Assembly: GCA_016763155.1 (NCBI GenBank) | Contig: JAESUH010000038.1 | Location: forward strand, 1-34,418 | From: Rhizobiaceae bacterium | GTDB taxonomy: Bacteria > Pseudomonadota > Alphaproteobacteria > Rhizobiales > Rhizobiaceae | Length of the DNA stretch: 34,418 bases | Direction of reading: 5' to 3' | Part shown: positions 18,066 through 27,747 of the stretch, piece by piece | Layout: every line of letters starts with the position of its first letter | Numbering within the stretch: the first letter of the stretch is position 1 | Notes under the pieces: generated by a model | Seen by the model: the letters and a program-made list of their open reading frames with translations, nothing else | Databases searched by the model: none | What the model was told of the DNA's origin: nothing | Made by a program: the position numbers and the translations under genes

Positions 18066-18725
18066 CTATGGTTTCCACTTCAGGAAATTTGTTATCATTG
18101 CCAGACCAAGCTTTTGGCTTTTTTCCGGGTGAAATTGTGTCCCAACCTTATTGTCGTGGGCAACAATTGCAGTCACTGGTCCGCCGTGATTGGTGGTGGC
18201 AATCAGGTCTTCTTCACGCTCGGTTGCGATGTGATAGGAATGGACGAAATAAGCGTGCAGGCCATGTTCGCCAGTGGGGATACCATCCATTACCGGGTGA
18301 AAACGGGATATATCGAGGGTGTTCCAGCCGATCTGGGGAACTTTCAAGGTCGGATCATCTGGTTTGATTTCAACCACATCACCGGTAATCCAGTTAAAGC
18401 CCGGCGTGCCTTTATGATCCGTTTTTTCCATGCCCCTTGTGGCCATTAGCTGGGTTCCAACGCAAATGCCAAAAAACGGAGCGCCACGATCTTCCACCGC
18501 TTCAAATATTGAGTCGCGCAGGCCAGGAATTGCATCAAGGCCTTGCTTACAATCAGCGAAGGCACCTACTCCCGGCAAAACAATGCGGTCAGCTTTGCTC
18601 ACGACATCAGGATCATCGGTTTGATGAATTTTTATAGGCAGTCCAGCTTCGTGCACAGCACGTTCAAAGGCTTTGGTTGCAGAATGCAAATTGCCTGAAC
18701 CATAATCGATGATTGCAACACTCAT
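18066..18725 (-). CDS. hisH: Imidazole glycerol phosphate synthase, glutaminase subunit HisH
   Basis: A 219-residue class I glutamine amidotransferase. The nucleophile is Cys88 in [11 protein letters not shown], and the His-Glu pair is in [10 protein letters not shown] near the C-terminus. [11 protein letters not shown] at the N-terminus is characteristic. It feeds ammonia through the HisF barrel. It starts 12 bases after the DUF2628 gene and ends 2 bases before hisA, so hisH, hisA, hisF, hisE and coaA form a compact operon. Confidence 0.97.
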   Translation of the reverse strand: MSVAIIDYGSGNLHSATKAFERAVHEAGLPIKIHQTDDPDVVSKADRIVLPGVGAFADCKQGLDAIPGLRDSIFEAVEDRGAPFFGICVGTQLMATRGMEKTDHKGTPGFNWITGDVVEIKPDDPTLKVPQIGWNTLDISRFHPVMDGIPTGEHGLHAYFVHSYHIATEREEDLIATTNHGGPVTAIVAHDNKVGTQFHPEKSQKLGLAMITNFLKWKP

Positions 18726-18737
18726 TTTGAAAAATGC

Positions 18738-19211
18738 CTATTCTGGAAAAAGCCCGATTGGGGCAGGTCTTCTAATGTGATTGGAAAAAACCGGTGACTT
18801 TGGCTGATTCTCAGTTTTTGGATGCCCAACCGTGGCGGCTTCAACGAAATTTGAAAAATACCGTAATTCAGCAGCTTCAATATCACCTGCTTCAACCACT
18901 CCGTCAAAATGCCAACCGCTTCGCTCATAACGGCAGCGAACCAATTCCCTGCCTTCCAACATCAAATAAAGACCAGGAAGAAATGACAGAAAAGCACCAA
19001 TTTCCGGATAACCAAATTGTGTGGAAACGCCAAAAGCAACCATAATCAGTACGTAAAAAGCCGCTTCCAGCCACAAACGATGCCAAAGCAACCAAACTAT
19101 CGGAACAATCAGTGCCAACAGCGCAGGGCCATCGCCGAGAAAGACGGTGCGATCGGATGCTTCATTCCCGGATTCGGGTGGCAAATATACAGAATAAATG
19201 GCCATGGCCAT
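18738..19211 (-). CDS. DUF2628 membrane protein inside the his operon
   Basis: A 157-residue protein that matches DUF2628. A polar N-terminus (MAMAIYSVYLPPESG) is followed by two or three hydrophobic helices at about residues 30-80 (PALLALIVPIVWLLWHRLW is the first). The cytoplasmic-looking C-terminus contains RSGWHFDGVVEAGDIEAAE. No catalytic motif is visible and the function is unknown. From memory, it occupies the same place between hisB and hisH in other Rhizobiales. The gap to hisB is 31 bases and to hisH 12 bases, so it is co-transcribed with histidine genes. Whether it has any role in histidine metabolism cannot be told. Confidence 0.8.
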   Translation of the reverse strand: MAMAIYSVYLPPESGNEASDRTVFLGDGPALLALIVPIVWLLWHRLWLEAAFYVLIMVAFGVSTQFGYPEIGAFLSFLPGLYLMLEGRELVRCRYERSGWHFDGVVEAGDIEAAELRYFSNFVEAATVGHPKTENQPKSPVFSNHIRRPAPIGLFPE

Positions 19212-19242
19212 GTCATAACCCCAGTTAAAGGATTAGACAAGA

Positions 19243-19845
19243 TTATCCGGCAAGCGAACCCTTGGTAGATGGTATAATGCCAGCCTGACGTGGGTCCGGC
19301 TCGATGGCGCTGCGCAAGGTGCGGGCAACGGCTTTGAAGCAGGTTTCAGCAATATGGTGGTTATTTTCACCATAATGATTGGTCACGTGCAGAGTGATCC
19401 CGGCATTTTGAGCAAAGGCCTGAAAGAACTCGCGGAAAAGCTCCGTGTCAAAATCACCCACCTTGTCGCGAGAGAAACTAACGTTCCAGATCAAATAAGG
19501 TCTGCCGGAAACATCCAGTGCTGCGCGCGTCAAAGTTTCATCCATGGCTAAATCCAAAGATGCATAACGGGTGATACCAGCGCGATCTCCCAATGCAGAA
19601 TTAACCGCCTGACCAAGCGCAATGCCGACGTCTTCTGTCGTGTGATGTGCGTCAATATGTAAATCGCCCTTGGCACTGATTTTCATATCAATCAGGGAGT
19701 GTCGTGAAAGCTGTTCGAGCATATGATCAAAGAAACCAATGCCTGTATCGATATCATATTTGCCGCTGCCATCGAGGTTGATTTCGAGTGAAATATCCGT
19801 CTCATTGGTTTTACGGGCAATGTTTGCGGTGCGATTGGTCGCCAT
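19243..19845 (-). CDS. hisB: Imidazoleglycerol-phosphate dehydratase
   Basis: A 200-residue stand-alone IGP dehydratase (no HisB phosphatase domain). The manganese-binding repeats are [14 protein letters not shown] plus [14 protein letters not shown] and, later, [21 protein letters not shown], matching the duplicated H-x-x-E/H-H motifs. The frame is open to a TTG at 19884, but the ATG at 19845 gives [16 protein letters not shown], the family start, and has GGAG nine bases upstream. I therefore use 19845. It is the first gene of the his operon and is divergent from hslV, with 120 bases between them. Confidence 0.96.
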   Translation of the reverse strand: MATNRTANIARKTNETDISLEINLDGSGKYDIDTGIGFFDHMLEQLSRHSLIDMKISAKGDLHIDAHHTTEDVGIALGQAVNSALGDRAGITRYASLDLAMDETLTRAALDVSGRPYLIWNVSFSRDKVGDFDTELFREFFQAFAQNAGITLHVTNHYGENNHHIAETCFKAVARTLRSAIEPDPRQAGIIPSTKGSLAG

Positions 19846-19906
19846 TTTTCTGCTCCGGGTGCTTACTGGTGCTCTCTTTAGCAAACCATCGTTACGAAAG
19901 CCATAA

Positions 19907-19934
19907 CTTGCATCAACTGAAAAAACCCATACAT
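19907..19934 (+). promoter_or_regulatory. hslVU promoter, sigma-32 type
   Basis: CTTGCA (19907-19912), a 13-base spacer and CCCATACAT (19926-19934) fit the sigma-32 pattern CTTGAA-N13..17-CCCATNT. The expected start is about 25 bases before the hslV ATG. hslVU is a classic heat-shock operon, which supports the call. Confidence 0.55.
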
Positions 19935-19965
19935 AGGTTGCTGGTTCAACAAACAGGACGAATTC

Positions 19966-20529
19966 ATGTCTGAAACTTCAAAACTACCCTCAATGCACGC
20001 CACCACAATCGTTACCGTGCGAAAAGATGGTAAAGTGGTAATTGCAGGTGACGGGCAAGTGAGCCTTGGGCAAACCGTCATGAAGGGTAACGCTCGCAAG
20101 GTGCGCCGTATCGGTCGTGATGATCATGTGATTACCGGGTTTGCCGGTGCAACGGCTGACGCATTTACCCTGCTTGAACGGCTTGAAAAGAAGCTCGACC
20201 AATATCCCGATCAATTGATGCGAGCCTGTGTTGAACTGGCCAAGGACTGGCGCACAGACAAATATTTGCGCAATCTTGAAGCAATGATGCTGGTTGCCGA
20301 TAGCAAAGTAACCCTTTGCGTCACCGGCAATGGCGACGTACTGGAACCGGAACAGGGCATTATGGCAATTGGTTCAGGAGGAAATTTTGCTCTTGCTGCC
20401 GCCAAAGCCTTGTTGGATATGGATTTAAGCGCAGAAGAAATTGCCCGTAAAGCAATGAAAATTGCTTCTGAAATTTGCGTTTATACCAATGAGAATGTCG
20501 TGGTTGAAAGCCTCGATACCGAAGACTAA
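19966..20529 (+). CDS. hslV: ATP-dependent protease HslUV, peptidase subunit
   Basis: A 187-residue beta-type proteasome-like peptidase that forms two stacked hexamers capped by HslU. The mature enzyme should begin at Thr13 of [13 protein letters not shown], the N-terminal threonine nucleophile, after removal of a 12-residue propeptide. This short propeptide appears typical of Rhizobiales HslV, whereas E. coli has only Met. [15 protein letters not shown] and [15 protein letters not shown] are further family motifs. The ATG at 19966 has AGGACG upstream. hslU follows after 39 bases. A sigma-32-type promoter lies just upstream. Confidence 0.97.
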   Translation: MSETSKLPSMHATTIVTVRKDGKVVIAGDGQVSLGQTVMKGNARKVRRIGRDDHVITGFAGATADAFTLLERLEKKLDQYPDQLMRACVELAKDWRTDKYLRNLEAMMLVADSKVTLCVTGNGDVLEPEQGIMAIGSGGNFALAAAKALLDMDLSAEEIARKAMKIASEICVYTNENVVVESLDTED

Positions 20530-20568
20530 ACACCCTTGAAGCTGAATTGTTTCCCACCGGAGTAAATC

Positions 20569-21888
20569 ATGGTCGAACTGACTGCCAATTTTTCACCTCG
20601 CGAAATCGTATCTGAACTGGACCGTTATATTATTGGCCAGAAAGATGCCAAGCGTGCAGTTGCTATCGCGCTTCGCAATCGCTGGCGCCGTCAACAACTC
20701 GAAAGTCCAATGAAAGAAGAGGTTCTGCCGAAAAATATTTTGATGATTGGCCCCACAGGCGTGGGCAAGACCGAAATTGCCCGGCGTTTAGCAAAACTTG
20801 CAGGTGCTCCCTTTATCAAGGTTGAAGCAACAAAATTTACCGAAGTGGGCTATGTGGGCCGAGATGTGGAGCAGATTATCCGAGATCTGCTGGAAGTGAG
20901 TATTACGCTGGTGCGTGAGCGCAAACGCGAAATCGTCAAAGCAAAGGCGCATCTTTCCGCTGAGGAGCGGGTATTGGACGCATTGGTTGGCTCAAGCGCC
21001 AGCCCCGCAACCCGGGATAGCTTCCGCAAGAAATTACGCGATGGATCGCTGGACGACAAGGAAATCGAAATCGAACTTGCTGATAATTCCAACCCCATGG
21101 GCGGTATGGATATTCCCGGCATGCCTGGTGCCAGTATGGGCGTCATCAATATCGGTGATATTTTTGGCAAGGCCATGGGAGAGCGTACGAAAAAGCGCAA
21201 AACCACGGTGAAGGAATCTTATGAATTGCTGATCGCCGATGAATCGGACAAAATGCTCGACGAAGAACAGGTTGTCGCCGAAGCCATCGAATCTGCCGAG
21301 AATAACGGCATCGTATTCCTCGATGAAATTGATAAGATTGCTGTTAGTGAGGGGCGCTCTATGGGTGGGGTCTCACGTGAAGGGGTGCAACGCGATTTGC
21401 TGCCATTGGTTGAAGGCACAACCGTTGCCACTAAACATGGTTCCATTAAAACCGACCATATTCTGTTTGTGGCGTCGGGTGCATTTCATATTTCCAAACC
21501 GTCTGATTTACTGCCGGAATTACAAGGCAGACTGCCAATCAGGGTAGAATTACGCGCGTTGGAAAAAGATGACTTCCGCCGGATTTTGGTTGAGCCCGAA
21601 GCAAGCCTGATCAAACAATATATCGCCCTCATGGGCACTGAAGACGTAACTCTTGAATTCACCGATGGTGCAATTGATGCGCTGGCTGATATCGCCGTTG
21701 GATTGAATTCAAGCGTTGAAAATATTGGTGCGCGCCGATTGCAAACGGTAATGGAGCGGGTGCTAGACAAAATATCCTTTGAAGCATCGGATTTAGGTTC
21801 GCAAACTATCACTATTGATGCTGATTATGTGAATAAGAATCTGGGTGAACTTGCAAAAAACACCGACTTGAGTCGTTTTATTCTGTAG
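20569..21888 (+). CDS. hslU: ATP-dependent protease HslUV, ATPase subunit
   Basis: A 439-residue AAA+ unfoldase of the Clp/Hsp100 family. The N-terminus [17 protein letters not shown], Walker A GPTGVGKT (residues 61-68), Walker [12 protein letters not shown] and sensor-2 region [18 protein letters not shown] are intact. The intermediate domain carries a glycine- and methionine-rich stretch ([17 protein letters not shown]). The C-terminal LSRFIL tail inserts into HslV. The start ATG has CCGGAG as ribosome site. It is followed 59 bases later by the DUF1402 gene on the same strand. Confidence 0.98.
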   Translation: MVELTANFSPREIVSELDRYIIGQKDAKRAVAIALRNRWRRQQLESPMKEEVLPKNILMIGPTGVGKTEIARRLAKLAGAPFIKVEATKFTEVGYVGRDVEQIIRDLLEVSITLVRERKREIVKAKAHLSAEERVLDALVGSSASPATRDSFRKKLRDGSLDDKEIEIELADNSNPMGGMDIPGMPGASMGVINIGDIFGKAMGERTKKRKTTVKESYELLIADESDKMLDEEQVVAEAIESAENNGIVFLDEIDKIAVSEGRSMGGVSREGVQRDLLPLVEGTTVATKHGSIKTDHILFVASGAFHISKPSDLLPELQGRLPIRVELRALEKDDFRRILVEPEASLIKQYIALMGTEDVTLEFTDGAIDALADIAVGLNSSVENIGARRLQTVMERVLDKISFEASDLGSQTITIDADYVNKNLGELAKNTDLSRFIL

Positions 21889-21947
21889 ATTATTCAATAT
21901 ATGGTATTGATTTTCTTTAGGGGCAAAACGAAAGTCTGAGAGTAGTG

Positions 21948-22925
21948 ATGATTAAGAAGCTGTCCATATTGCTCCTGTGCGTATTCTGGAGCAGCACTAT
22001 CTTGGAGGCTGCGCAGGCAGCAACTGCACCTATCCCGGTCCCGCCTGGCAATCGAAATGCAAAGCAACCGGCAGTTCCGGGCGGGTCAAAAATTCGAACC
22101 CGTGCGACCAATGGTAGTTTTGAAGGAAAATACCAGAAAATCCGTAATCATCTTGCGCTCGACAAAAAACTCGCCAGAAAAATCAAAAAGGCCGCTGCGA
22201 AATATAAAATTGACCCGGTTCATATCGTCGGCGCACTGGTGGGTGAACACACCTATAATGTGGATGCGCTGGATCGGATTCAAACCTATTACGTGAAAGC
22301 CATGTCCTATCTGGGCACGAATATCAGTTTTGAATATGATGGCGAGCATGTGACTAAATTTGTCCAGCGGCCAGAATTTGCCAACTGTAGCGCCTTTAAA
22401 AATGATTATGACCTTTGGTCTTGTCGGGAACGGATTTGGAACGTTAAATTTCGTGGAAAATCCGTTTCAGGAAAAAACTGGCCAAATAAGCGGTTTGGAC
22501 AGCTTTTCTTTCAGCCTCTTTACGCAGGCCAAACTTTTGGGCTTGGGCAACTTAACCCGCTGACCGCACTCAGTGTCAGCGATATGGTGAAGAAAACCAG
22601 CCGCCTTCCCAAACTGAGCGCCAAAAAGGCACCCAAGGTTTATAAGGCAATCATGGATCCGGATTCTACGCTGCACTATATGGCTGCTATTATCAGAACC
22701 AGCATAGATTCCTATATCCGCATTGCCGGGTTTGATATTAGTAAAAACCCCGGTATTACGGCCACTCTGTATAATCTTGGCGATGTTAAACACCGTGCCA
22801 GATCGTTGCGTGATAAAAACAAAAAACGCAAAGCCAGCGGTAAAGGCCCGATTTACCCGCAAGAAAATTACTATGGCTGGCTGGTTAATGACAAAATGTC
22901 AGATCTGGCAAATATCGTAAAATAG
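21948..22925 (+). CDS. DUF1402 family exported protein, lysozyme-like
   Basis: A 325-residue protein with a clear signal peptide (MIKKLSILLLCVFWSSTI, cleavage near AQAA, about residue 25), so it acts in the periplasm. It matches DUF1402. Two motifs resemble lytic transglycosylases: GALVGEHTYNVDA with Glu100 in the place of the catalytic acid of ALIxxESxFN, and FGLGQLNPLTALSV (from about residue 197) like GLMQLMPxTA. A peptidoglycan-cleaving role is therefore plausible but not established. The frame could also start with GTG at 21945; ATG at 21948 is preferred. It follows hslU and ends in a hairpin shared with glnD. Confidence 0.8.
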   Translation: MIKKLSILLLCVFWSSTILEAAQAATAPIPVPPGNRNAKQPAVPGGSKIRTRATNGSFEGKYQKIRNHLALDKKLARKIKKAAAKYKIDPVHIVGALVGEHTYNVDALDRIQTYYVKAMSYLGTNISFEYDGEHVTKFVQRPEFANCSAFKNDYDLWSCRERIWNVKFRGKSVSGKNWPNKRFGQLFFQPLYAGQTFGLGQLNPLTALSVSDMVKKTSRLPKLSAKKAPKVYKAIMDPDSTLHYMAAIIRTSIDSYIRIAGFDISKNPGITATLYNLGDVKHRARSLRDKNKKRKASGKGPIYPQENYYGWLVNDKMSDLANIVK

Positions 22926-22949
22926 GTTCTGGCCCGAAGCCTGAACCTA
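22923..22949. terminator. Bidirectional terminator whose stem ends are the two stop codons
   Basis: TAGGTTC-T-GGC-CCGAA-GCC-T-GAACCTA is a symmetric hairpin. The left TAG is the stop of the DUF1402 gene, and the right CTA is the complement of the glnD stop TAG. On the plus strand it is followed by GACTTTTTG, and on the minus strand by TATTTTAC, so it can end both transcripts. Confidence 0.7.
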
Positions 22950-25724
22950 GACTTTTTGTAGTGCAGGCTTCTTCCTGTTCGAAAGGGTCACCAGCAGAGC
23001 TTCAATAATTTTCTTTTTACGCTGCGGTGAAACGATTTTATGCCCGATCAGATCGGTCACATAGAAGCTATCGCTGGCTTTTTCACCAAAGGTAGCAATA
23101 TGGGCAGAGCCGATATCGAGATTAAGATCAGCCAATTGACTTGTAACAACGGATAATAATCCCGGCCGATCAAGGCACTCTATTTCAATCACTGAGAAGC
23201 TGTCAGATAAATCATTATTGATTGTGACCTTCGCGGAAACTTTAAACGCTTTATACGACCGTTTGAATTGAGATTTTCGGGCAATGGTCTCGGACAACTT
23301 TGTTTTTCCGGTGAGAACATCTTCAATAATAGTGCCAATATTTTCAGACCGGCGCACTTCATCCTCATCGCTATCAAATTCACGATTGATGAAAATCGAA
23401 TCAAGGGCTCGACCATCATGGGTAGTATGAATTTTTGCATCCACGATATTTGCTCCGGCCGCATTACAGGCCCCGGCAATGATGGAAAGTAATCTCGGAT
23501 GATCAGGTGCAATCACGGTAATTTCCGTTACCGCCTCAAACTCTCTTGTATGAATTGTCGTGGCAAGCTGCTTGCCACTTTCTTCTGTTTGCCTCAGGAA
23601 TTTCATATGCCTGATCTGGCTTTCAGATTCGGTAGAGAGAAAATAGGGCGAATAGGGCAGATCGAGAATACGATCTCTGGTTTCTTCATCCCAATCATCA
23701 AGAGCCGCAGCAAGGGCTGCTTTGGCGGAACCCACTCTGGATTTGGTGGAAGCCTTGGAAAAACCACCGGTTAGAATTAATTCTGTTTCATAATAGAGCG
23801 TGCGCAATAATTGGCCTTTCCAACCATTCCACACACCGGGGCCAACGGCCCTGATGTCGCAAACCGTGAGGATGAGCAGATAACGCATGCGCTCTACACT
23901 ATGCACGGTTTCGGCGAAATCCGTGATGGTTTTGCGATCGCTCAAATCTCGCGATTGGGCAATGTTACTCATGGTCAGATGTTCGAGTACCAACCAGGAA
24001 ATCATTGCCGTTTGTTCTTTGGTCATACCAAGGCGGGGGCACAGGGATTTTGCAATGCGTGCACCAGCAATGGAATGATCTTCCTTGCGACCCTTGGCAA
24101 TATCGTGAATCAACAAAGCCACATACAGAAGTTCGCGATCCTTGATATCCGGTAGCAGCTCGGCAGAAAGGGGATGTTCCTCCGCCAGTTTACCGCTTTC
24201 AATACCCCACAATGCGCCCACTGACTGGATCAAATGTTCGTCCACGGTGAAGTGGTGATACATATTAAACTGCATCATGGCGACAATCTTGCCGAAGGAT
24301 GGAATGAACTTACCTAAAAAGCCGGATTCATTCATGCGGCGCAAAATGGGTTCAGGCCCGTTTTTGGAGGTCACCACATCCAGAAAAAGTCTGGTTGCTT
24401 CAGGGTTTTTGCGAAAATCCTTATCGATCAACTTCAATGATTTTGACAAAAGCTGCATGGCATCCGGGTGGAAATTTAAATTATGCTCGTCAGCCAGCTT
24501 GAACAGGCGAATCATATTCACCGGTTCGTTTTTGAACACATCCTTATTGGCCACATTGATGCGGCCATGCTCTTGAATGAAATTCTGGTGACCCTTGATT
24601 TTGCGAGGCCGACTGGTAACTGAGCGGAACAGGCTTCGAATGCCGCCCACTTCCTTAGCTTCGCGCTCTTCCAGCCCTGCACAGGCAATCAAGGTTAGAT
24701 CACCAACGTCCTTTGCCACCAAAAAATAGTGTTTCATAAAACGTTCGACGCCACGCAGGCCAGCGTGGTCTGTATATTTGAGCCGGGACGCTAATTCCAT
24801 TTGCAATTCAAAAGACAAACGCTCTTCAGGGCGACCGGTGAGAAAATGCATATGGCAACGCACGGTCCAGAGAAACTTTTCTGCGGAGCGGAAGCTGCGA
24901 TATTCACTCTTTGTGAAAAACCCAAGCTTCACCAATTGGCTGGATTTACCCACATTGAAGAAATATTTGCTGATCCAGAACAGCGTATGTAGGTCGCGTA
25001 AACCGCCTTTGCCATCCTTGATATTAGGCTCAACCCGGTAGCGCGATTCGCCACTCTTTTTATGCCGATAATCTCGTTCTTCCAGCTTGGCGGCAATAAA
25101 TTCTCGTGCAGTACCGGCAACAATTTTATCCTGAAACCGTTTCGACAGTTCTTTGGAAAGTGCTTTGGAACCCCAGATATACCGCATTTCAAGGATGGAC
25201 GTGCGGATGGTCATGTCTTCGCGAGAGAGACGAATGCACTCGTCGATATTTCGGGTGGCATGACCTACCTTGAAGCCCATATCCCACAACATATAGAGGA
25301 TATATTCCACCACCTGTTCGCCCCAGACGGTTTGCTTATATGGCAACACAAACAGCAAATCGATGTCAGACCCTGGCGCCAACGTGCCACGGCCATAACC
25401 ACCAACGGCACAGATCGCCATTTTTTCTGCATTGGTGGCATTGTGGTTGGGATATACATGGGTGATTGCAAAATTGAATATGATCCCGATCAATTCATCC
25501 TGCAGGAAGGAGATGCGACGAGCACAAGCAGTGCCGTCGCCATCTTCAAACAAATATTCTTCGGCAAGTTTACGACCATCGGCATTGGCCTGTTTTAACA
25601 GAGCCAAAATCTGGCTGCGGACGTCAGAAGACGATGCCTCCCCCTCATCAAGAAAGGCCATCAGAGTAGCACGCAATGCAGCTACATCGATAATACCAGA
25701 AAGCCGTAAATCAGTTGCCGCCAT
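22947..25724 (-). CDS. glnD: Bifunctional [protein-PII] uridylyltransferase / uridylyl-removing enzyme
   Basis: A 925-residue nitrogen sensor. The nucleotidyltransferase domain has GGYGRGTLAPGSDIDLLF with Asp120 and Asp122. The HD hydrolase domain (about residue 525) has LLIHDIAKGRKEDHS. Two ACT domains near the C-terminus (TEITVIAPDHPRLLS and IEIECLDRPGLLSVV) sense glutamine. It uridylylates PII proteins (GlnB, GlnK) when glutamine is low and removes UMP when it is high. The length matches alphaproteobacterial GlnD. It starts 45 bases after grpE on the same strand and converges with the DUF1402 gene. Confidence 0.98.
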   Translation of the reverse strand: MAATDLRLSGIIDVAALRATLMAFLDEGEASSSDVRSQILALLKQANADGRKLAEEYLFEDGDGTACARRISFLQDELIGIIFNFAITHVYPNHNATNAEKMAICAVGGYGRGTLAPGSDIDLLFVLPYKQTVWGEQVVEYILYMLWDMGFKVGHATRNIDECIRLSREDMTIRTSILEMRYIWGSKALSKELSKRFQDKIVAGTAREFIAAKLEERDYRHKKSGESRYRVEPNIKDGKGGLRDLHTLFWISKYFFNVGKSSQLVKLGFFTKSEYRSFRSAEKFLWTVRCHMHFLTGRPEERLSFELQMELASRLKYTDHAGLRGVERFMKHYFLVAKDVGDLTLIACAGLEEREAKEVGGIRSLFRSVTSRPRKIKGHQNFIQEHGRINVANKDVFKNEPVNMIRLFKLADEHNLNFHPDAMQLLSKSLKLIDKDFRKNPEATRLFLDVVTSKNGPEPILRRMNESGFLGKFIPSFGKIVAMMQFNMYHHFTVDEHLIQSVGALWGIESGKLAEEHPLSAELLPDIKDRELLYVALLIHDIAKGRKEDHSIAGARIAKSLCPRLGMTKEQTAMISWLVLEHLTMSNIAQSRDLSDRKTITDFAETVHSVERMRYLLILTVCDIRAVGPGVWNGWKGQLLRTLYYETELILTGGFSKASTKSRVGSAKAALAAALDDWDEETRDRILDLPYSPYFLSTESESQIRHMKFLRQTEESGKQLATTIHTREFEAVTEITVIAPDHPRLLSIIAGACNAAGANIVDAKIHTTHDGRALDSIFINREFDSDEDEVRRSENIGTIIEDVLTGKTKLSETIARKSQFKRSYKAFKVSAKVTINNDLSDSFSVIEIECLDRPGLLSVVTSQLADLNLDIGSAHIATFGEKASDSFYVTDLIGHKIVSPQRKKKIIEALLVTLSNRKKPALQKV

Positions 25725-25769
25725 AATAATTATGTTTCTTTTCTGGCGGCTTAAATCACGGAACCTTAA

Positions 25770-26516
25770 TCAGGTTTCAGAATTATCAGCTTCCGCATTA
25801 TCCTTCGGTGCCACAAATTTTGGACCACCCTTGGCCACACCTACCATCGCGGGTCGTAAAACCCTGTTTCCAATGACATAGCCGTCCTGAACCACCTGAA
25901 CAATGGTATTGTTGGGAATGTCCGGGTTTGGTAGCTCAAACATGGCCTGATGGAAATTTGGATCAAACTTCTCATCCAATGGCACAATTTTTTTGACACC
26001 ATTTTTTTCAAGGCCGTTGAGCATTTCCCGTTCGGTCATTTCGATCCCTTCGAGAAAAATTTTAACGCTTTCCAGCTCCTTGTCATCCTCGCCCAAGGTT
26101 TCGATCGTACGACGTAAATTATCAGATACGGCAAGCATATCACGGGCAAAGCCTGCAATTGAGAACGCGCGGGCATCAGCCACATCTTTGGTGGTGCGCC
26201 GACGCAGGTTTTCCATTTCGGCTGCACTGCGCAAAATCCGGTCTTTCAACTGCGCATTTTCAGTTTCCAGCCTATGACAGTCCGCGGCAAGCGCTTCCAA
26301 AGGATCTGAAAACCCTTCCGCTTCATCAGCTTCCTGGTCGTCAATTTCCTGATCATCATCAGCCAAAAGCGCGTCTGCATAACGCTCAGCTGCATTTAAT
26401 TGCTCAACTACGGGTTCTCCATCACGAACCTTTTGTTGCGGCGCTTCATTTTGTGTCGAATTATTGGCAGTTTGAGGTGCCGCTTCGTCATCATGATGTT
26501 CGGTATTTTCCGTCAT
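25770..26516 (-). CDS. grpE: Nucleotide exchange factor GrpE
   Basis: A 248-residue GrpE. A long acidic, low-complexity N-terminus (Glu, Asp, Ala and Gln rich, about residues 1-85) precedes the coiled coil with [19 protein letters not shown]. The beta-domain signature [25 protein letters not shown] is followed by [20 protein letters not shown]. GrpE releases ADP from DnaK. The frame extends to an ATG at 26534, but the ATG at 26516 begins [10 protein letters not shown] and has GGAAAC upstream, so I use it. A promoter with CTTGAT and TGATAT boxes lies upstream. hrcA is upstream on the same strand. Confidence 0.95.
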   Translation of the reverse strand: MTENTEHHDDEAAPQTANNSTQNEAPQQKVRDGEPVVEQLNAAERYADALLADDDQEIDDQEADEAEGFSDPLEALAADCHRLETENAQLKDRILRSAAEMENLRRRTTKDVADARAFSIAGFARDMLAVSDNLRRTIETLGEDDKELESVKIFLEGIEMTEREMLNGLEKNGVKKIVPLDEKFDPNFHQAMFELPNPDIPNNTIVQVVQDGYVIGNRVLRPAMVGVAKGGPKFVAPKDNAEADNSET

Positions 26517-26555
26517 CAACTGTTTCCAAATCATCTTAGAGGGGAATTTGGTCTG

Positions 26556-26584
26556 ATATCAGGGTTTAGAGACGAAAAATCAAG
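26556..26584 (-). promoter_or_regulatory. grpE promoter candidate
   Basis: On the minus strand, CTTGAT (26579-26584), a 17-base spacer and TGATAT (26556-26561) fit the Rhizobiales CTTGNN-N17-CTATNT pattern. CCTGATAT is also compatible with a heat-shock -10. The start would be about 33 bases before the grpE ATG, so grpE could be transcribed independently of hrcA. Confidence 0.45.
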
Positions 26585-26618
26585 TGTTTTGCGGCTATTT
26601 GACCGGAATAATCGCAGA

Positions 26619-27704
26619 CTATCTGAGAATTTTGCTAATCACATTGGCTGTATGATCGACCATGGGAATAATTCGGGCATAATTCAATCTGGTTGGGCCG
26701 ATAATACCAATGGCACCGATAACGCGTTGTTCCTGATCACGGTATGGCGCAACGATGACTGAAGACCCTGACATGGAAAACAATTTGTTTTCCGAGCCAA
26801 TAAAGATGCGAACGCCTTCGCCTTCTTCTGTCAGCTCCAGAAGTTTCAGGAAATTTTCCTTTGATTCCAGTTCGCCAAATAAATTACGTAGCCGATCAAG
26901 GTCATCGGCGGCGGTAAGATTTTCCAACAAATTTGCGTGGCCACTGATAATCAATTGCCCTGCATCCGCTTTCCCGGTACCTGCCCAAACGGCAATGCCC
27001 TGATCCACCAGTTTTTGAGCCAGACTATCGAGTTCCATCCGCGCCATATTGTGCAACCGAGATAATTCCGCCTGCGCCTCAGCAATCGTACGGCCTGCAA
27101 TTTTTGCGTTGATATAGTTTGAAGCTTCGATCAATGCCGATGTGGTGATACCCGCTGGCAAGGCAATCACACGGTTTTCCACCGAGCTGTTCTCGCCCAC
27201 AATAACCACCAATGCCCGGGTTGGCTCCAGACGAATGAACTCGATGTGCTTCAATCGCATATCATTTTTAGTGGTTATCACCATGCCGGCGCTTCGCGAC
27301 AGGCCAGACAGCATCTGGCTTGCCTCGGTCAGAATGTTTTCCATAGTCTGACTATCTGAAGCAGCCTGCACCTTTGCTTCAATCATGGTTCTTTCATGTT
27401 TGGCCAGATTGCCGATTTCCATGAAACTATCGACGAAAAACCGAAGGCCGATATCCGTCGGCAAGCGCCCGGCGCTGGTATGGGGTGCATAGATCAGCCC
27501 CAAACTCTCCAGATCAGACATCACATTTCGAATGGTTGCCGGAGAGGCAGACAGGGTCAATTGTCGCGAAAGAGTGCGCGAACCCAAGGGTTCCCCGGTT
27601 TCAAAATAGCTATCGACAATGGTTCTGAATATCTCGCGGGAACGCTCATCCAGCTCCTCAAGGGCTGTGCGGGGGTAATCTGGCGGGCTTATGTTCTTAC
27701 TCAT
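26619..27704 (-). CDS. hrcA: Heat-inducible transcription repressor HrcA
   Basis: A 361-residue HrcA. The N-terminal winged helix-turn-helix covers about residues 12-85, including SREIFRTIVDSYFETGEPLG and LSASPATIRNVMSDLE. The regulatory part follows, with RLPTDIGLRFFVDSFME and, at the end, IVAPYRDQEQRVIGAIGIIG plus GPTRLNYARIIPMVD. HrcA binds CIRCE operators and depends on GroEL. The frame is open to 27794, but the ATG at 27704 gives the normal start MSKNISPPDYPRT. grpE lies 102 bases downstream. No CIRCE element is visible upstream of any gene in this window, so its targets are probably elsewhere, for example groESL. Confidence 0.96.
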   Translation of the reverse strand: MSKNISPPDYPRTALEELDERSREIFRTIVDSYFETGEPLGSRTLSRQLTLSASPATIRNVMSDLESLGLIYAPHTSAGRLPTDIGLRFFVDSFMEIGNLAKHERTMIEAKVQAASDSQTMENILTEASQMLSGLSRSAGMVITTKNDMRLKHIEFIRLEPTRALVVIVGENSSVENRVIALPAGITTSALIEASNYINAKIAGRTIAEAQAELSRLHNMARMELDSLAQKLVDQGIAVWAGTGKADAGQLIISGHANLLENLTAADDLDRLRNLFGELESKENFLKLLELTEEGEGVRIFIGSENKLFSMSGSSVIVAPYRDQEQRVIGAIGIIGPTRLNYARIIPMVDHTANVISKILR

Positions 27705-27747
27705 GATATGAATATAGGCGGATTTCCTGCTACTGCACAGATAATCT

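Noticed and set aside
19846-19965. Search for a histidine leader peptide before hisB
   Set aside because: No run of histidine codons or attenuator hairpin is seen on the minus strand; the gap is explained by the divergent promoters.
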